Source: an uncultured Ruminococcus sp. (GTDB lineage: Bacteria > Bacillota > Clostridia > Oscillospirales > CAG-272). Taken from it: a DNA stretch of 37,686 nucleotides. The notes beneath the pieces were generated by a model that saw nothing but the letters and a program-made list of their open reading frames with translations, did not search any database and was not told where the DNA came from. The stretch is taken from positions 1-37,686 of the forward strand of contig CADBKZ010000017.1 in assembly GCA_902795355.1 (NCBI GenBank). Reading direction: 5' to 3'. Below, piece by piece: positions 26,889 to 35,578 of the stretch (its first letter is position 1; every line of letters starts with the position of its first letter). The position numbers were made by a program, and so were the translations under genes.

Positions 26889-27674
26889 TCAAATCTCGAA
26901 CAGTTTTGCAAATTTGGGGAAAATCGGCGTTATGGAAACGGTGCGGTCGAGGAGTTTGGAGAACGCGCCGATGATCGTTCCGTTCATCAGCGTTATCACC
27001 ACGGTCCCAATGCCAACGCCCACCAATCGGCCGAACAGCGCGAACGAAAGGATCAGCGAAACAGCGAGGCAGGAAAGGTCAAACGCGGTTTTGGACGGCC
27101 CCTCGCGCAGGTGGTAGCGTTCCACAATGCCTTTCACGAAAAAGTCGTTGACCTGCGGGTATAAGTAAACCTTGAAAAAGAGCGCGACCGAGAACGCCGT
27201 CAGCGTTACGCCGCACACGAAGAGGAGCAGGCGAACGGGAATCGGCAACGATTCGCTCGGCGTTACTGCGGGGTTCAACAGCGGGATGAACCGTTGGACC
27301 AGATCCAGCACGAACCCGTAAAACAGGCTGGTGACGAACGCGGAAAGGTAGACCGGCTTGAACCGCCGCACGATGATGCAGAAGAGGACGAACAGGCCGC
27401 CTTGCAGCAGGTATTCGCTTTGGCCGAACGTCAGAAAATCGACCTTTTCGCTCAACAGGTACGCGGGCGCGACCACCATGGAAATGCCGAATCCCGCCGT
27501 AACGGTCATGGAAACGGCAACGGCGATCAGCAAAACGGCGGCGAGGTACACGACCTCGCTCGGCAGGCGGAGACGGCGGGGCGCGGCGGATTCGACGGCG
27601 GGATCGGCGGTTTCCGCGGATCCCGCCGGTTCGGATGATTCGGTTGGTTCGGATTCGACAGCGGGGTTCGACAT
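26889..27674 (-). CDS. YczE/YitT-like membrane protein (DUF6198)
   Basis: The 261-residue protein starts with about 35 acidic, Pro/Ser-rich residues, then has about five membrane segments. VSMTVTAGFGISMVVAPAYLLS, the QGGLFVLFCIIVRRFKPVYL region and GFVLDLVQRFIP match the YczE/YyaS/YitT group of uncharacterised permease-like proteins. Transport or enzymatic roles are not established for this group. The ATG at 27674 follows ACGGAG; the frame upstream is out of character. It is the third gene in a minus-strand series with a degenerate acyl-CoA-synthetase-like gene and an AraC regulator (gaps 88 and 115 bases), probably one operon. Confidence 0.75.
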   Translation of the reverse strand: MSNPAVESEPTESSEPAGSAETADPAVESAAPRRLRLPSEVVYLAAVLLIAVAVSMTVTAGFGISMVVAPAYLLSEKVDFLTFGQSEYLLQGGLFVLFCIIVRRFKPVYLSAFVTSLFYGFVLDLVQRFIPLLNPAVTPSESLPIPVRLLLFVCGVTLTAFSVALFFKVYLYPQVNDFFVKGIVERYHLREGPSKTAFDLSCLAVSLILSFALFGRLVGVGIGTVVITLMNGTIIGAFSKLLDRTVSITPIFPKFAKLFEI

Positions 27675-27789
27675 CGGTCTTTTTTCTCCGTTTTTTGCGA
27701 GTTTTGATGACACGGTATAAAAATTCCGCGATCGGGGTGAAAAACGCCGGAACCGGCGGATTTTGCATGGACGGTGCGAAAATTTGCGG

Positions 27790-28554
27790 TTATTCGGGGT
27801 TGCGGACGGCGTTGGGGGAGACGCCGTAGCGCGCAAGAAACGCGCGGTAGAACGCGGAAAGGTCGCGGTACCCCACCTCGGCGGCAACGGCGGCAACCGT
27901 CAGACCGGTGGTTTGGAGATACCATTGCGCGCGCTCCATGCGCAGGTCTGTCAAATAGCGGTGAATGGTGGTCCCGTACCGCTTGCGGAACAGCCTTGTT
28001 AAGTGGTCGGGGCTGTAACCGAACCGCTTGGCGAGGTCGCCAAGTTCAATATCGGACGCGTATTGGTCCTCAATGTTCGTCCGCAGGCGTTCCAGCAGGT
28101 CGCCCGTTCGGTCGTAGGCCGGCGAGGTTTCGGCAAGTTCGCCGAGGATGTGGTAGAGGCAGGCTCCCAACAAAAAGCGGTTTGCGGCGCGGTTCCGTTC
28201 CAGTGTTTCCACATACGGGCGAACGCGCTTTGCGGGATAGACGCCGCGGAGCGGGACGCCCGCGCCGCCCTCGGCATAGCTCCCGCCCGAAAAATGAATG
28301 AAGAAATACCGCGCGGGGTCGTCCTCTTCGGGCGGGACCGGAACGCCCTCTTGCCGCAATCCGTTCCGCTGGATGTAGTATTCCCCCGCGCGCAGCGTCA
28401 CCTCGTCGCCGTCCTCGCGGAAGCGGAGAACGCCGCTCTCCATCAGAATCAGAACGCTCTCACCGAACACGCGCGAAACATGCAGCTCCCCTTTGCGGAA
28501 AACCTTTCGCGCCGCGCCGGTGAGAGAGATGCGGGACGACGTTTGCAGCAGCAT
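27790..28554 (-). CDS. AraC-family transcriptional regulator
   Basis: The 254-residue regulator has an N-terminal cupin-like sensor domain (about 1-150, with LHVSRVFGESVLILMESGVL and RAGEYYIQRNGLRQ) and a C-terminal AraC/XylS DNA-binding domain with two helix-turn-helix units. These are IELGDLAKRFGYSPDHLTRL and LTVAAVAAEVGYRDLSAFYR, followed by FLARYGVSPNAVR. The cupin suggests a small sugar-like or aromatic effector. ATG at 28554 is preceded by AAAGGGGTGG. It lies between the synthetase-like gene and the membrane protein and may control this operon; a target site was not identified. Confidence 0.9.
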   Translation of the reverse strand: MLLQTSSRISLTGAARKVFRKGELHVSRVFGESVLILMESGVLRFREDGDEVTLRAGEYYIQRNGLRQEGVPVPPEEDDPARYFFIHFSGGSYAEGGAGVPLRGVYPAKRVRPYVETLERNRAANRFLLGACLYHILGELAETSPAYDRTGDLLERLRTNIEDQYASDIELGDLAKRFGYSPDHLTRLFRKRYGTTIHRYLTDLRMERAQWYLQTTGLTVAAVAAEVGYRDLSAFYRAFLARYGVSPNAVRNPE

Positions 28555-28642
28555 GGCAACCACCCCTTTGCGGAAAGAATGAACGGCTCGCGGGCGCGGC
28601 GTTGCCCGAAACAACCGGAGCGAAGGCCCGAAACGCCGCGGA

Positions 28643-30286
28643 TTATTCCCGCACCGGCGCGCCGGACGGCGTGCGGGGGAGCGGGGCGGTGGAAACGGTG
28701 TAGGCCGCGATCCGCTTGAACGCGGGCAGAACGGCGTTGACTTCCCCGACGGCGCGGCGCATTTCGGAAACGGCTCTCTGGCGCGGGTTTTCGTCGCCCA
28801 GCGCGGCGATGGTATCCTCGTCGGGCACCAGAACCGCTTCCAAGCAGATGTCGTCGTTCTTTTCGTCGGGAACGGCGCGCACCAGCGATTCGCGAACGTA
28901 TTTGGTGCTGTTGAGCAGGGCTTCAAGCTCTTCGGGGAAAATCTGCTTGCCCGAGGCGGTAACAATGGTGTTTTTCCTGCGGCCGATCACGTGCAGGAAG
29001 CCTTCCGCGTCGAGGTAGCCGAGGTCGCCGGTGTAGAACCACCCGTCGCGCAGGACTTTCGCGGTGGCTTCGGGGTCGTTGAAATAGCCGAGCATTACAT
29101 GGTCGCCCTTGCAGCGGATCTCGCCCATGCCGTCATCCTGCATGTCGTAAATATCCACAAGCGTGTCGGGCATGGAAAGTCCGGCCGAGGCGTCGTTGCA
29201 GAAGCGGTCGCGGTTCACCGCCGCAACGGGCGAGCATTCCACAAGCGTGTAGGCTTGCAGGGCGAGAATGCCGAAGTTGCGGAAGCCGCGCAGAACGGCG
29301 GGATCGGCGGGCGCGCCCGAGCAGAGGATGAGCCGCAGTTTGCCGCCGAAGCTCCGGTAAACAAACGAAAACGCACGGCGTTTCGCAACGTTCGCGGCCT
29401 TTTCGGGGCGGATCGCGTTGGTCACGCGGATCATGTTGAGCACCGACCGCTCCAGCCCCTGCCGGCGGATGTTCGTTTCCACCTTGCGGTACATCGCCTC
29501 GGCGATATACGGCACGCAGTTGATCACCGTAGGCTTGTATTCTTTCATTTCACGGGTCAGGAATCGCAACCCCTCGGAAAACGCGACCGCCGCGCCGCGG
29601 GAAAACGGCGTTAAAAAGCCGCAAACGGTCTCATAGGCGTGGTGAATGGGGAGTACCGACAAAAACACGTCGTCGGGGGCAAACCGGATCATGCGGCAGA
29701 GGCTGGCCACGTCGAAGCAGAGGTTCCGGTGCGAAAGTTCCACGCCGCGCCGGTCGCCGGACGTAAAGAACACGGCGGCGGGAGACGCGGGATCGATCGG
29801 GGATTCGCCCAGCGCGCGGTCGCCCGCGGCGATCCGTTCGGCTCCGTCCGCGCGGAGCGCGGGGAGATCGGCAAAAGAGACGCGCGCGACAGCGGGGTCC
29901 AGCGCGTCGGTTTTCGGGAAAAAGTCGGGAGAGCAGATTACGGCGGCCGCGTCGGTTTCGCGCACCACGCGCGCAAGGGTTTCCGCGTCGATCCCTCGGT
30001 CCACCGAGACCGCGCACCCGAGCCCCGCCGTAACGGCGAAGAAAGCCGAGACCCACGCATAGCAGTTGGTTCCGGCAATCACAATCCGGCGTCCCGCAAG
30101 GCCTTTTGCGGCCAGCGCGGCTCCGAGCGCGCGCGCGTCCTCGCAGCATTGGCGGTAGGAATACGAAACGGTAACGCCGTCCCGTTTTTCAAGGAACGCG
30201 ATCCGATCCGCGAACTCGTCCGCGGAAGCCAGCAAAAGGTCGCGCAAATCGCTCCGTTCTTCAACAGGGTAATTCTGATATGCCAT
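28643..30286 (-). CDS. AMP-binding acyl-CoA-synthetase-like protein, degenerate
   Basis: The 547-residue protein has the fold-defining order of adenylate-forming enzymes. It has A4 PIHHAYE, A7 WFYTGDLG (416-423) and the A8 hinge GRRKNTIVTASGKQIFPEE (435-453), closest to long-chain acyl-CoA synthetases. However, the ATP-binding loop A3 reads FTSGDRRGVELSH (174-186) where FTSGTTGxPKGVxLSH is expected: it is short and lacks the TTG and Lys. A5 reads AYTLVEC instead of GYGLTEC. The A10 lysine that catalyses adenylation is absent: the end is PRTPSGAPVRE, with Ala at the Lys position. I checked these codons on the DNA. It is probably a pseudoenzyme or does only a half reaction. ATG at 30286 is preferred over GTG at 30295 by ribosome-site spacing. 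Confidence 0.85.
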   Translation of the reverse strand: MAYQNYPVEERSDLRDLLLASADEFADRIAFLEKRDGVTVSYSYRQCCEDARALGAALAAKGLAGRRIVIAGTNCYAWVSAFFAVTAGLGCAVSVDRGIDAETLARVVRETDAAAVICSPDFFPKTDALDPAVARVSFADLPALRADGAERIAAGDRALGESPIDPASPAAVFFTSGDRRGVELSHRNLCFDVASLCRMIRFAPDDVFLSVLPIHHAYETVCGFLTPFSRGAAVAFSEGLRFLTREMKEYKPTVINCVPYIAEAMYRKVETNIRRQGLERSVLNMIRVTNAIRPEKAANVAKRRAFSFVYRSFGGKLRLILCSGAPADPAVLRGFRNFGILALQAYTLVECSPVAAVNRDRFCNDASAGLSMPDTLVDIYDMQDDGMGEIRCKGDHVMLGYFNDPEATAKVLRDGWFYTGDLGYLDAEGFLHVIGRRKNTIVTASGKQIFPEELEALLNSTKYVRESLVRAVPDEKNDDICLEAVLVPDEDTIAALGDENPRQRAVSEMRRAVGEVNAVLPAFKRIAAYTVSTAPLPRTPSGAPVRE

Positions 30287-30351
30287 CGTGGGCACCGTCC
30301 TTTCATCGGCCCGATCTGCAAACCGTGCGGGCCGCGTTTGTTTCTATTTCT

Positions 30352-30380
30352 ATTCTACCACATTCTTGACCGAAAATCAA
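30352..30380 (-). promoter_or_regulatory. Promoter of the synthetase-like operon
   Basis: On the minus strand TTGATT (30380-30375), 17 bases and TAGAAT (30357-30352). Transcription would begin near 30345, about 59 bases before the start codon. The layout is the same as for xpt and the sigma factor gene. Confidence 0.6.
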
Positions 30381-31394
30381 GCCGTTTTTCGGAAAATCAG
30401 GGAAAAGGCGGGAAAAAGCGCAAACGAATATATCCCATAGAGAATAACCGGCGGTTGTTCGGCGCTTGCTCCCGCGGGGGGCCTTTCCGTATCCCGCCCG
30501 TCTGAAACTCCTTCCACCGTTCGCTATCGCTCACGGTCCCCCTCAATAAACCGGCTGTGCCGGTTTTGCCATGGGTGGAGGTTTCAAGTTAGTTCCCATT
30601 GAAAAAATAAAAATTGTTTGTCCTTTCCGATTGTCAACTACTTTTACCTCCACCATCGGGGGAGGTGTCGCGCACGCTTGCGGGCGTGACGGAAGGAGTT
30701 TCCCGCAAAAAGTTACTTCAAGCCTCGCCCTCGGGGAGAGGTGGCAGGCGAACCTGTGAGCCTGACGGAGAGGGCTGTTGAAGATTTCTGCAATATTACC
30801 CTCTCCGTCTTGTCGCTTTGCTCCAATCCACCTCTCCCAGAGGGCGAGGCGAGGTAACCAGCAAACGGAAGCCTCATCCGGCCGCATCGCGGCCACCTTC
30901 TCCGATGGGAGAAGGCTCCAAGTAACTTTCCGTTGGGAATAAACCGTTTCTGCTTTCTTCCCGCTGTTCGCAAACTCCGTGAGCCTTCTCCCATCGGAGA
31001 AGGTGGCAGACAGAGAGGCGGGGAAGCCTCGATTGTCTGACGGATGAGGCTTTCCAATGGGCAGTTTCTTCAAGGCTCCCCCTCGGGGGGAGCTGGCGCG
31101 CGTTAGCGTGACAGAGAGGGCTGCTAAATGTTTCTGCAATATTACCCTCTCCGTCTTGTCGCTTTGCTCCAATCCACCTCTCCCAGAGGGCGAGGCGAGG
31201 TAACCAGCAAACGGAAGTCTCATCCGGCCGCTTCGCGGCCACCTTCTCCGATGGGAGAAGGCTCACGGAGTTTGCGAACAGTGGGAAGAAAGCGGAACGG
31301 GTATGTAAAACTCCTTCCGTCAGGCTCCTATGTCGCCTGCCGGAAGGAGTTTTTTCCCAAAAGGACGGCTTCAAAATCCCCTGCGGTCGCTCTT
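30381..31394. repeat. P3 copy 3, two P2 elements and P1 modules
   Basis: P3 copy 3 lies at 30506-30700. Its right half is standard (cassette CGCGCACGCTTGCGGGCGTG), while its left arm carries a different cassette, ACCG-ttcgctatcgct-CACGGT. P2 elements lie at about 30720-30860 (cassette GGCAGGCGAACCTGTGAGCC) and 31071-31205 (cassette GCGCG-tta-GCGTG). P1-like modules with CTTCTCCGATGGGAGAAGG lie between and after them. One has the long GACAGAGAGGCGGGGAAGCC cassette at 31005-31044. A minimal P3 of about 43 bases, only the two ends and one cassette, lies at 31309-31352. No gene is supported. Confidence 0.75.
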
Positions 31395-31398
31395 TTTG

Positions 31399-31447
31399 AA
31401 AAAAACAGGAAACCGCCGCCGTTTTCGCGCGGGAAAACGGCGGCGGT
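31399..31447 (-). terminator. typA terminator
   Basis: On the minus strand ACCGCCGCCGTTTTC pairs perfectly with GAAAACGGCGGCGGT around six bases, followed by TTCCTGTTTTTTT. It begins 19 bases after the typA stop. It is a convincing intrinsic terminator and unlike the repeat families. Confidence 0.85.
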
Positions 31448-31466
31448 CAAAGTCTTTTTTGCCTTT

Positions 31467-33311
31467 TTACTTCCGTTGCGCTTCCAGCTCGCGGCGGCGG
31501 CGCATCATTTCTTTCATGCGGAGTTCGGTGTTGAGCGTCTTTTTGCGGAGACGGATGGATTTGGGCGTGATTTCAATCAGGTCGTCGTCGGTGATAAACT
31601 CGATGGCTTCTTCCAGCGAGAAGATTTTGGCGGGCGTGAGCAACAGCTTTTCGTCCGCGCCGGCGGAGCGGATGGCGGTTAGCTGTTTCTTTTGGCAGGG
31701 GTTTACGGCAATGTCGTCGTTTTTCGGGTTTTCGCCAACGATCATGCCCTCGTAAACGGGGGTTTGCGGACCCACGAAAAGCTGACCGCGTTCCTGCGTT
31801 TTGAAGAGGCCGTAGCGCGTGGTTTCGCCGGCCGTGGACGCGATGAGCGACCCCGTAAACCGCATTTGAATTTCGCCGCGGTAGGGGGCGTAGCCGTCGA
31901 AAATCGAGTTCATCACGCCCTCGCCGTGGGTGGCGGTGAGAAACTCGGAGCGGTAGCCGAACAGGCAGCGCGCGGGAATTACGTACTCCACACGGGTGCG
32001 GGAACCAACGGGGTTCATGGCAATCAGGTCGCCTTTGCGCTGGCCGAGCTTTTCCACCACAACGCCCACCATGTCGTTCGGAACGTCGAGCATTACGCGC
32101 TCCATCGGCTCCTGTTTCACGCCGTCGATCTCTTTGTAAAGCACGCGGGGGTTGGAGCAGGCAAGTTCAAAGCCTTCGCGGCGCATGGTTTCCAGCAGGA
32201 TGGAAAGGTGCATTTCGCCGCGGCCGGCAACGCGGAATTCGTCGGTGGTCTCCCCGTCCGAAACGCGGAGAGAAACGTCTTTGAGCAGTTCGCGGTAGAG
32301 GCGGTCGCGGAGCTGGCGCGACGTTACAAACTTGCCCTCTTTGCCCGCGAACGGGCTGTCGTTGACCATAAAGGTCATTTCCATGGTCGGCTCGGAGACT
32401 TTCACAAATTCGAGCGGCTGCGGGTTGGCGACGGCCGTGAGCGTATCGCCGATGGTGATGTCGCCCGCGCCGGAGAAGCAGACGATGTCCCCCACCGTTG
32501 CGGTGTCCACGGGAACGCGCGCCAAACCGTCGATCTGGTAGAGAGAGACGACCTTGGTCTTTTTGAGCAGGGCGGGGTCGTGGAAGTTGCAAACCGCCAC
32601 TTCCTGACCCACGCGGATCGAGCCGCGGTCAATGCGGCCGATGCCGATCCGTCCCACGTAATCGTTATAGTCGATGGACGAAACGAGCAGCTGCAAGTCG
32701 CCGGTTTCGTCGCCCGAGGGGGCGGGAATGTAGGAGAGGATTTTTTCAAACAGGGGGCGCAGATCCTCGCCGGCCGTGTTCGGGTCCTCGGACGCGGTGC
32801 CGGAGCGGCCGGAGCAATAGAGCATGGGGCTGTCGAGCTGTTCGTCGTTCGCGCCGAGGTCCATCAGCAGTTCGAGAATTTCGTCCTCGACCTCGCCAAG
32901 GCGCGCGTCGGGCTTGTCGATCTTGTTGATGCAAACGATTACGCGGTGGTTCAGCTCCAACGCCTTTTGCAGAACGAAGCGGGTTTGGGGCATAGGGCCT
33001 TCGGCGGCGTCCACCAGCAGGATTACGCCGTTCACCATTTTCAGAATGCGCTCCACCTCGCCGCCGAAATCGGCATGCCCGGGGGTGTCGATGATGTTGA
33101 TCTTGACATCCTTATAGTGAACCGCGGTGTTCTTGGCCAGAATGGTAATGCCGCGCTCGCGTTCGAGGTCGCCCGAGTCCATCACGCAGGTCACGGTCTC
33201 CTGATTGTCGCGGAACACGCCGCCCTGTTTGAGCAGCCCGTCCACCAAAGTGGTTTTTCCGTGGTCAACGTGGGCGATAATGGCAACGTTTCGCAAATCT
33301 TCTCTGATCAT
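31467..33311 (-). CDS. typA: Ribosome-associated GTPase TypA/BipA
   Basis: TypA (BipA) is an EF-G-like translational GTPase that binds the ribosome and supports 50S assembly and stress or cold adaptation. The 614-residue product matches the family length. G1 is AHVDHGKTT (14-22), the switch region RERGITILAKN, G3 DTPGHADFGGEVER and G4 NKIDKPDAR. The C-terminal domain specific to TypA is present (EGVMNSIFDGYAPYRGEI and the KKQLTAIRSAG region). I choose ATG at 33311, seven bases after GGAG, over the frame's earlier ATG at 33332. It is a single-gene unit with an extended -10 promoter and its own terminator. Confidence 0.97.
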   Translation of the reverse strand: MIREDLRNVAIIAHVDHGKTTLVDGLLKQGGVFRDNQETVTCVMDSGDLERERGITILAKNTAVHYKDVKINIIDTPGHADFGGEVERILKMVNGVILLVDAAEGPMPQTRFVLQKALELNHRVIVCINKIDKPDARLGEVEDEILELLMDLGANDEQLDSPMLYCSGRSGTASEDPNTAGEDLRPLFEKILSYIPAPSGDETGDLQLLVSSIDYNDYVGRIGIGRIDRGSIRVGQEVAVCNFHDPALLKKTKVVSLYQIDGLARVPVDTATVGDIVCFSGAGDITIGDTLTAVANPQPLEFVKVSEPTMEMTFMVNDSPFAGKEGKFVTSRQLRDRLYRELLKDVSLRVSDGETTDEFRVAGRGEMHLSILLETMRREGFELACSNPRVLYKEIDGVKQEPMERVMLDVPNDMVGVVVEKLGQRKGDLIAMNPVGSRTRVEYVIPARCLFGYRSEFLTATHGEGVMNSIFDGYAPYRGEIQMRFTGSLIASTAGETTRYGLFKTQERGQLFVGPQTPVYEGMIVGENPKNDDIAVNPCQKKQLTAIRSAGADEKLLLTPAKIFSLEEAIEFITDDDLIEITPKSIRLRKKTLNTELRMKEMMRRRRELEAQRK

Positions 33312-33346
33312 ACTTGTCTCCGAATCAATCAAATTTTAACTTTAAT

Positions 33347-33355
33347 ATTATAACA
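33347..33355 (-). promoter_or_regulatory. Extended -10 for typA
   Basis: TGTTATAAT on the minus strand is a perfect -10 with the TGn extension, about 35 bases before the typA start. The -35 position (TTTCTT) is poor, as expected for extended -10 promoters. Confidence 0.45.
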
Positions 33356-33461
33356 CAAAGCGGTGCCAAAAGAAAAGCGAAAGAATTGACAATTCCGAAC
33401 AAATATGCGCCCTCTGTTTTGTGCAACATTTTTATTTTTTATGCAAAACGGCGGAAACGGC

Positions 33462-33490
33462 TTGAAAAATCGGCCCGACTATGCTAAAAT
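33462..33490 (+). promoter_or_regulatory. Promoter of the peptidase E gene
   Basis: TTGAAA (33462-33467), 17 bases and TAAAAT (33485-33490), with the start codon 36 bases further on. This is one of the few clear promoters in the window and it is free of repeat sequence. Confidence 0.65.
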
Positions 33491-33525
33491 GGAGAAGAAT
33501 TGACGCGCACGAAGGGGGACCGACC

Positions 33526-34233
33526 ATGGACCGTTATTTCTTTTTGCTTGGCGGCGGGGATCTGAAAACCAAGGAGACGCTTCCGCTGGATCGCGCCGTT
33601 GCCGCGGCGGCGAAGGAGCGCGCGGGGGATCGCCGCGCAACCGCGCTGTTCATCGGCACCGCGAGCCACGACCTGATGCCCTATTACAACACGTTCCACA
33701 AAACCTACACGGGCGAGCTTGGCCTGAAAACCGACGTTGCCCTGACCGTTTACACCGAAATGAACGCCGAAAAGCTGGACTCGAAATTTGAAAAAGCCGA
33801 CCTGATTTACGTGGGCGGCGGGGACACCGTTTTCATGCTGGATTCGTGGCGGAAAAGCGGTCTGGACCGGCGCATTCTGGCGGCCTACCGCTCCGGCGTT
33901 CCAACGGCTGGGCTTTCGGCCGGCGCGATCTGCTGGTTTGAAAAAATGTACACCGACAGCGTAAAAGACGGCGCCGACCAACCCTACGCCGTTTACCCCG
34001 CCATGGGGCTGTTATCGGGCGGGGCCTGTCCGCATTACAACCGCCGCCGCTCCGACTTTGCCCTGCACATTCCGTCTGGGGAAAGTTGGCTCTGCGTCGA
34101 GGACAACGCCGCCGTTGTTTTCCGCAACGAAGTTCCGGTCGGCGTCCTGCAAAACGGCGGAAACGCATACACGGTATGCAAAATCGACGGCAAAATCATT
34201 GAAACGCCCCTGCCGCCCCTACTTTTCTCGTGA
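33526..34233 (+). CDS. Peptidase E, S51 family dipeptidase
   Basis: The 235-residue product is a member of peptidase family S51 (alpha-aspartyl dipeptidase and relatives). It opens with the LLGGGD glycine-rich strand, has LIYVGGGDT, the nucleophile elbow GLSAGAICWF with Ser131, and His170 in CPHYN. Cytosolic members cut Asp-Xaa dipeptides or act on cyanophycin-like substrates; which applies here is unknown. ATG at 33526 follows AAGGGGG and its promoter is clear. The last residues, PLPPLLFS, come from a reversed L element, as in ruvX and thiN. Confidence 0.9.
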   Translation: MDRYFFLLGGGDLKTKETLPLDRAVAAAAKERAGDRRATALFIGTASHDLMPYYNTFHKTYTGELGLKTDVALTVYTEMNAEKLDSKFEKADLIYVGGGDTVFMLDSWRKSGLDRRILAAYRSGVPTAGLSAGAICWFEKMYTDSVKDGADQPYAVYPAMGLLSGGACPHYNRRRSDFALHIPSGESWLCVEDNAAVVFRNEVPVGVLQNGGNAYTVCKIDGKIIETPLPPLLFS

Positions 34234-34364
34234 GTAAAACAGCATTTCCTGCGGAAATGCCCAAAAGAACTTTCACGCACCTACTTTTTCTTGAGAGAAA
34301 AAGTAGGCAAAAAGAACTTTCACGCAGATGTGGCTTTGCGCATAGGGGGTGTTTGCAAAACTTT
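34216..34364 (-). repeat. Reversed tandem L element at the peptidase E end
   Basis: Two hairpin parts lie in tandem. CCTACTTTTCTCGTGAGTAA and GCATTTCCTGCGGAAATGC are followed by CCTACTTTTTCTTGAGAGAA and AAAGTAGGC. The ATAGGGGGTGTTTGCAAAAC end closes it. The first bases encode the end of the peptidase gene and its stop codon. Confidence 0.7.
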
Positions 34365-34371
34365 TTTCAAG

Positions 34372-34568
34372 AACTCCTTCCGTCAGGCTCCTGCGTCGCC
34401 TGCCACCTCCCCCGTGGGAGGAGGTAAGAGTAGTTAGCAATCGGGAAAGCAAAGTCGGACTTCTTTCAACAGATTTCTTTCCATCGGATTCCTTTCCCAC
34501 GGATAGTTACTTTGACCTCCACCATTGGGGGAGGTGGCAGGCGACGCAGGAGCCTGACGGAAGGAGTT
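34372..34568. repeat. P3 element, copy 4, inverted core
   Basis: The outer ends and cassettes are as in copy 1 (AACTCCTTCCGTCAGGC, cassette TCCTGCGTCGCCTG). The core between them is the reverse complement of copy 1: it reads ..GTAAGAGTAGTTAGCAATCG.. on the left and ..TAGTTACTTTGACCTCCACC on the right. The element therefore exists in both core orientations within this window. Confidence 0.75.
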
Positions 34569-35455
34569 TTACATTCCCGTTTTTGCCGGCTTCCCGTTGT
34601 CCGCAAACATCATAAGCCTTCTCCTGTCGGAGAAGGTGTCAGACAGAGAGGCGGGAAAGCCTCGATTGTCTGACGGATGAGGCTCCTGACGGAAAGCTAC
34701 TTCAAGGCTCCCCCTTTGGGGGAGCTCTCGCGAAGCGAGTGAGAGGGCTATTGCGATAACCGCTGTTTTTACCCTCTCCGTCTTGCCGCTTTGCGGCAAT
34801 CCACCTCTCCCCGTGGGCGAGGCGAGGTAACAGACAAGCGGAAGCCTCATCCGCCTCGCAAGCTCGGCACCTTCCCCCAAGGGGAAGGCTTCAAGTAACT
34901 GCCGATTGGAAATAAATCGTTTCCGCTTTCTTCCCACTATCCGCAAACACCATGAGCCTTCTCCCATCGGAGAATGGTGTCAAAGTCACAAGCGACTTAT
35001 GGATGAGACTCCTGACGGACAGTTCCTTCAAGGCTCCCCCTCTAGGGGAGCTCTCGCGAAGCGAGTGAGAGGGTAAAGAATTGCGATTACTGCAAAAGCC
35101 GTCTCCGGCTGCTTGCAGCCTGACCTCATCCCCGAGGGCGAGGCTTGAAGTAACTTTTCGTGGAGAACTCCTTCCGTCACGCCCGCAAGCGTGCGTGACG
35201 GAAGGAGTTTTACATACCCGTTTCCGCTTTCTCCCCACCGTCCGCAAACGCCGCAAGCCTTCCCCAGCGGGGAATGGTGTCAAAGTCGCAAGCGACTTAT
35301 GGATGAGGAGAGCAAGTTTTAGCAGATAAAAGTGATTGTTTGTAAATCAAAAAGTCATGTTTCTCTCCTCATCCGCCTCGCAAGCTCGGCGCCTTCCCCG
35401 CTGGGGAAGGCTTCAAATTACCCGCCCGCCGGAAATAACCGCAACAGACAGCACA
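34569..35455. repeat. P1, P2, minimal P3 and deleted Q element
   Basis: P1 at 34617-34682 has the long GACAGAGAGGCGGGAAAGCC cassette. P2 elements lie at about 34702-34835 and 35029-35150, both with cassette CTCTCGC-gaa-GCGAG. P1-type modules lie at 34847-34892 and 34954-35010. A minimal P3 of 44 bases lies at 35166-35209. A shortened Q element follows at about 35258-35412, with its core inverted relative to the copy at 10248 (AGCAAGTTTTAGCAGATAAA). No gene is supported in the whole stretch. Confidence 0.75.
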
Positions 35456-35485
35456 GAAAAAGAGGCACGCCTTGCGGCGTGCCTC
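35456..35485 (-). terminator. Terminator of the 30-residue peptide gene
   Basis: On the minus strand GAGGCACGCC-gcaa-GGCGTGCCTC is followed by TTTTTC. It is a perfect 10-bp stem with a GNRA-like loop, about 95 bases after the peptide stop. It is a good intrinsic terminator and supports transcription of the small gene. Confidence 0.8.
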
Positions 35486-35578
35486 GCGCGGTTTCCGTCC
35501 GGCGGCGCGGCCGCGGTTGTGCGGACCGCAAAACGCGCCGGCAGGCAGAAGTCCCGCGGGTCCCCCGTGTTACGTCGA

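Noticed and set aside
28643..30286. Frameshifted or decayed pseudogene
   Set aside because: The frame is intact over 547 codons with promoter and ribosome binding site; motif losses are substitutions and a short deletion in frame.
31692..33353. 553-codon open frame on the plus strand
   Set aside because: Antisense to typA; composition is typical of a shadow frame.
34569..35455. CRISPR-like array
   Set aside because: Repeats are frequent, but the units differ in family, length and orientation and have no regular spacers.
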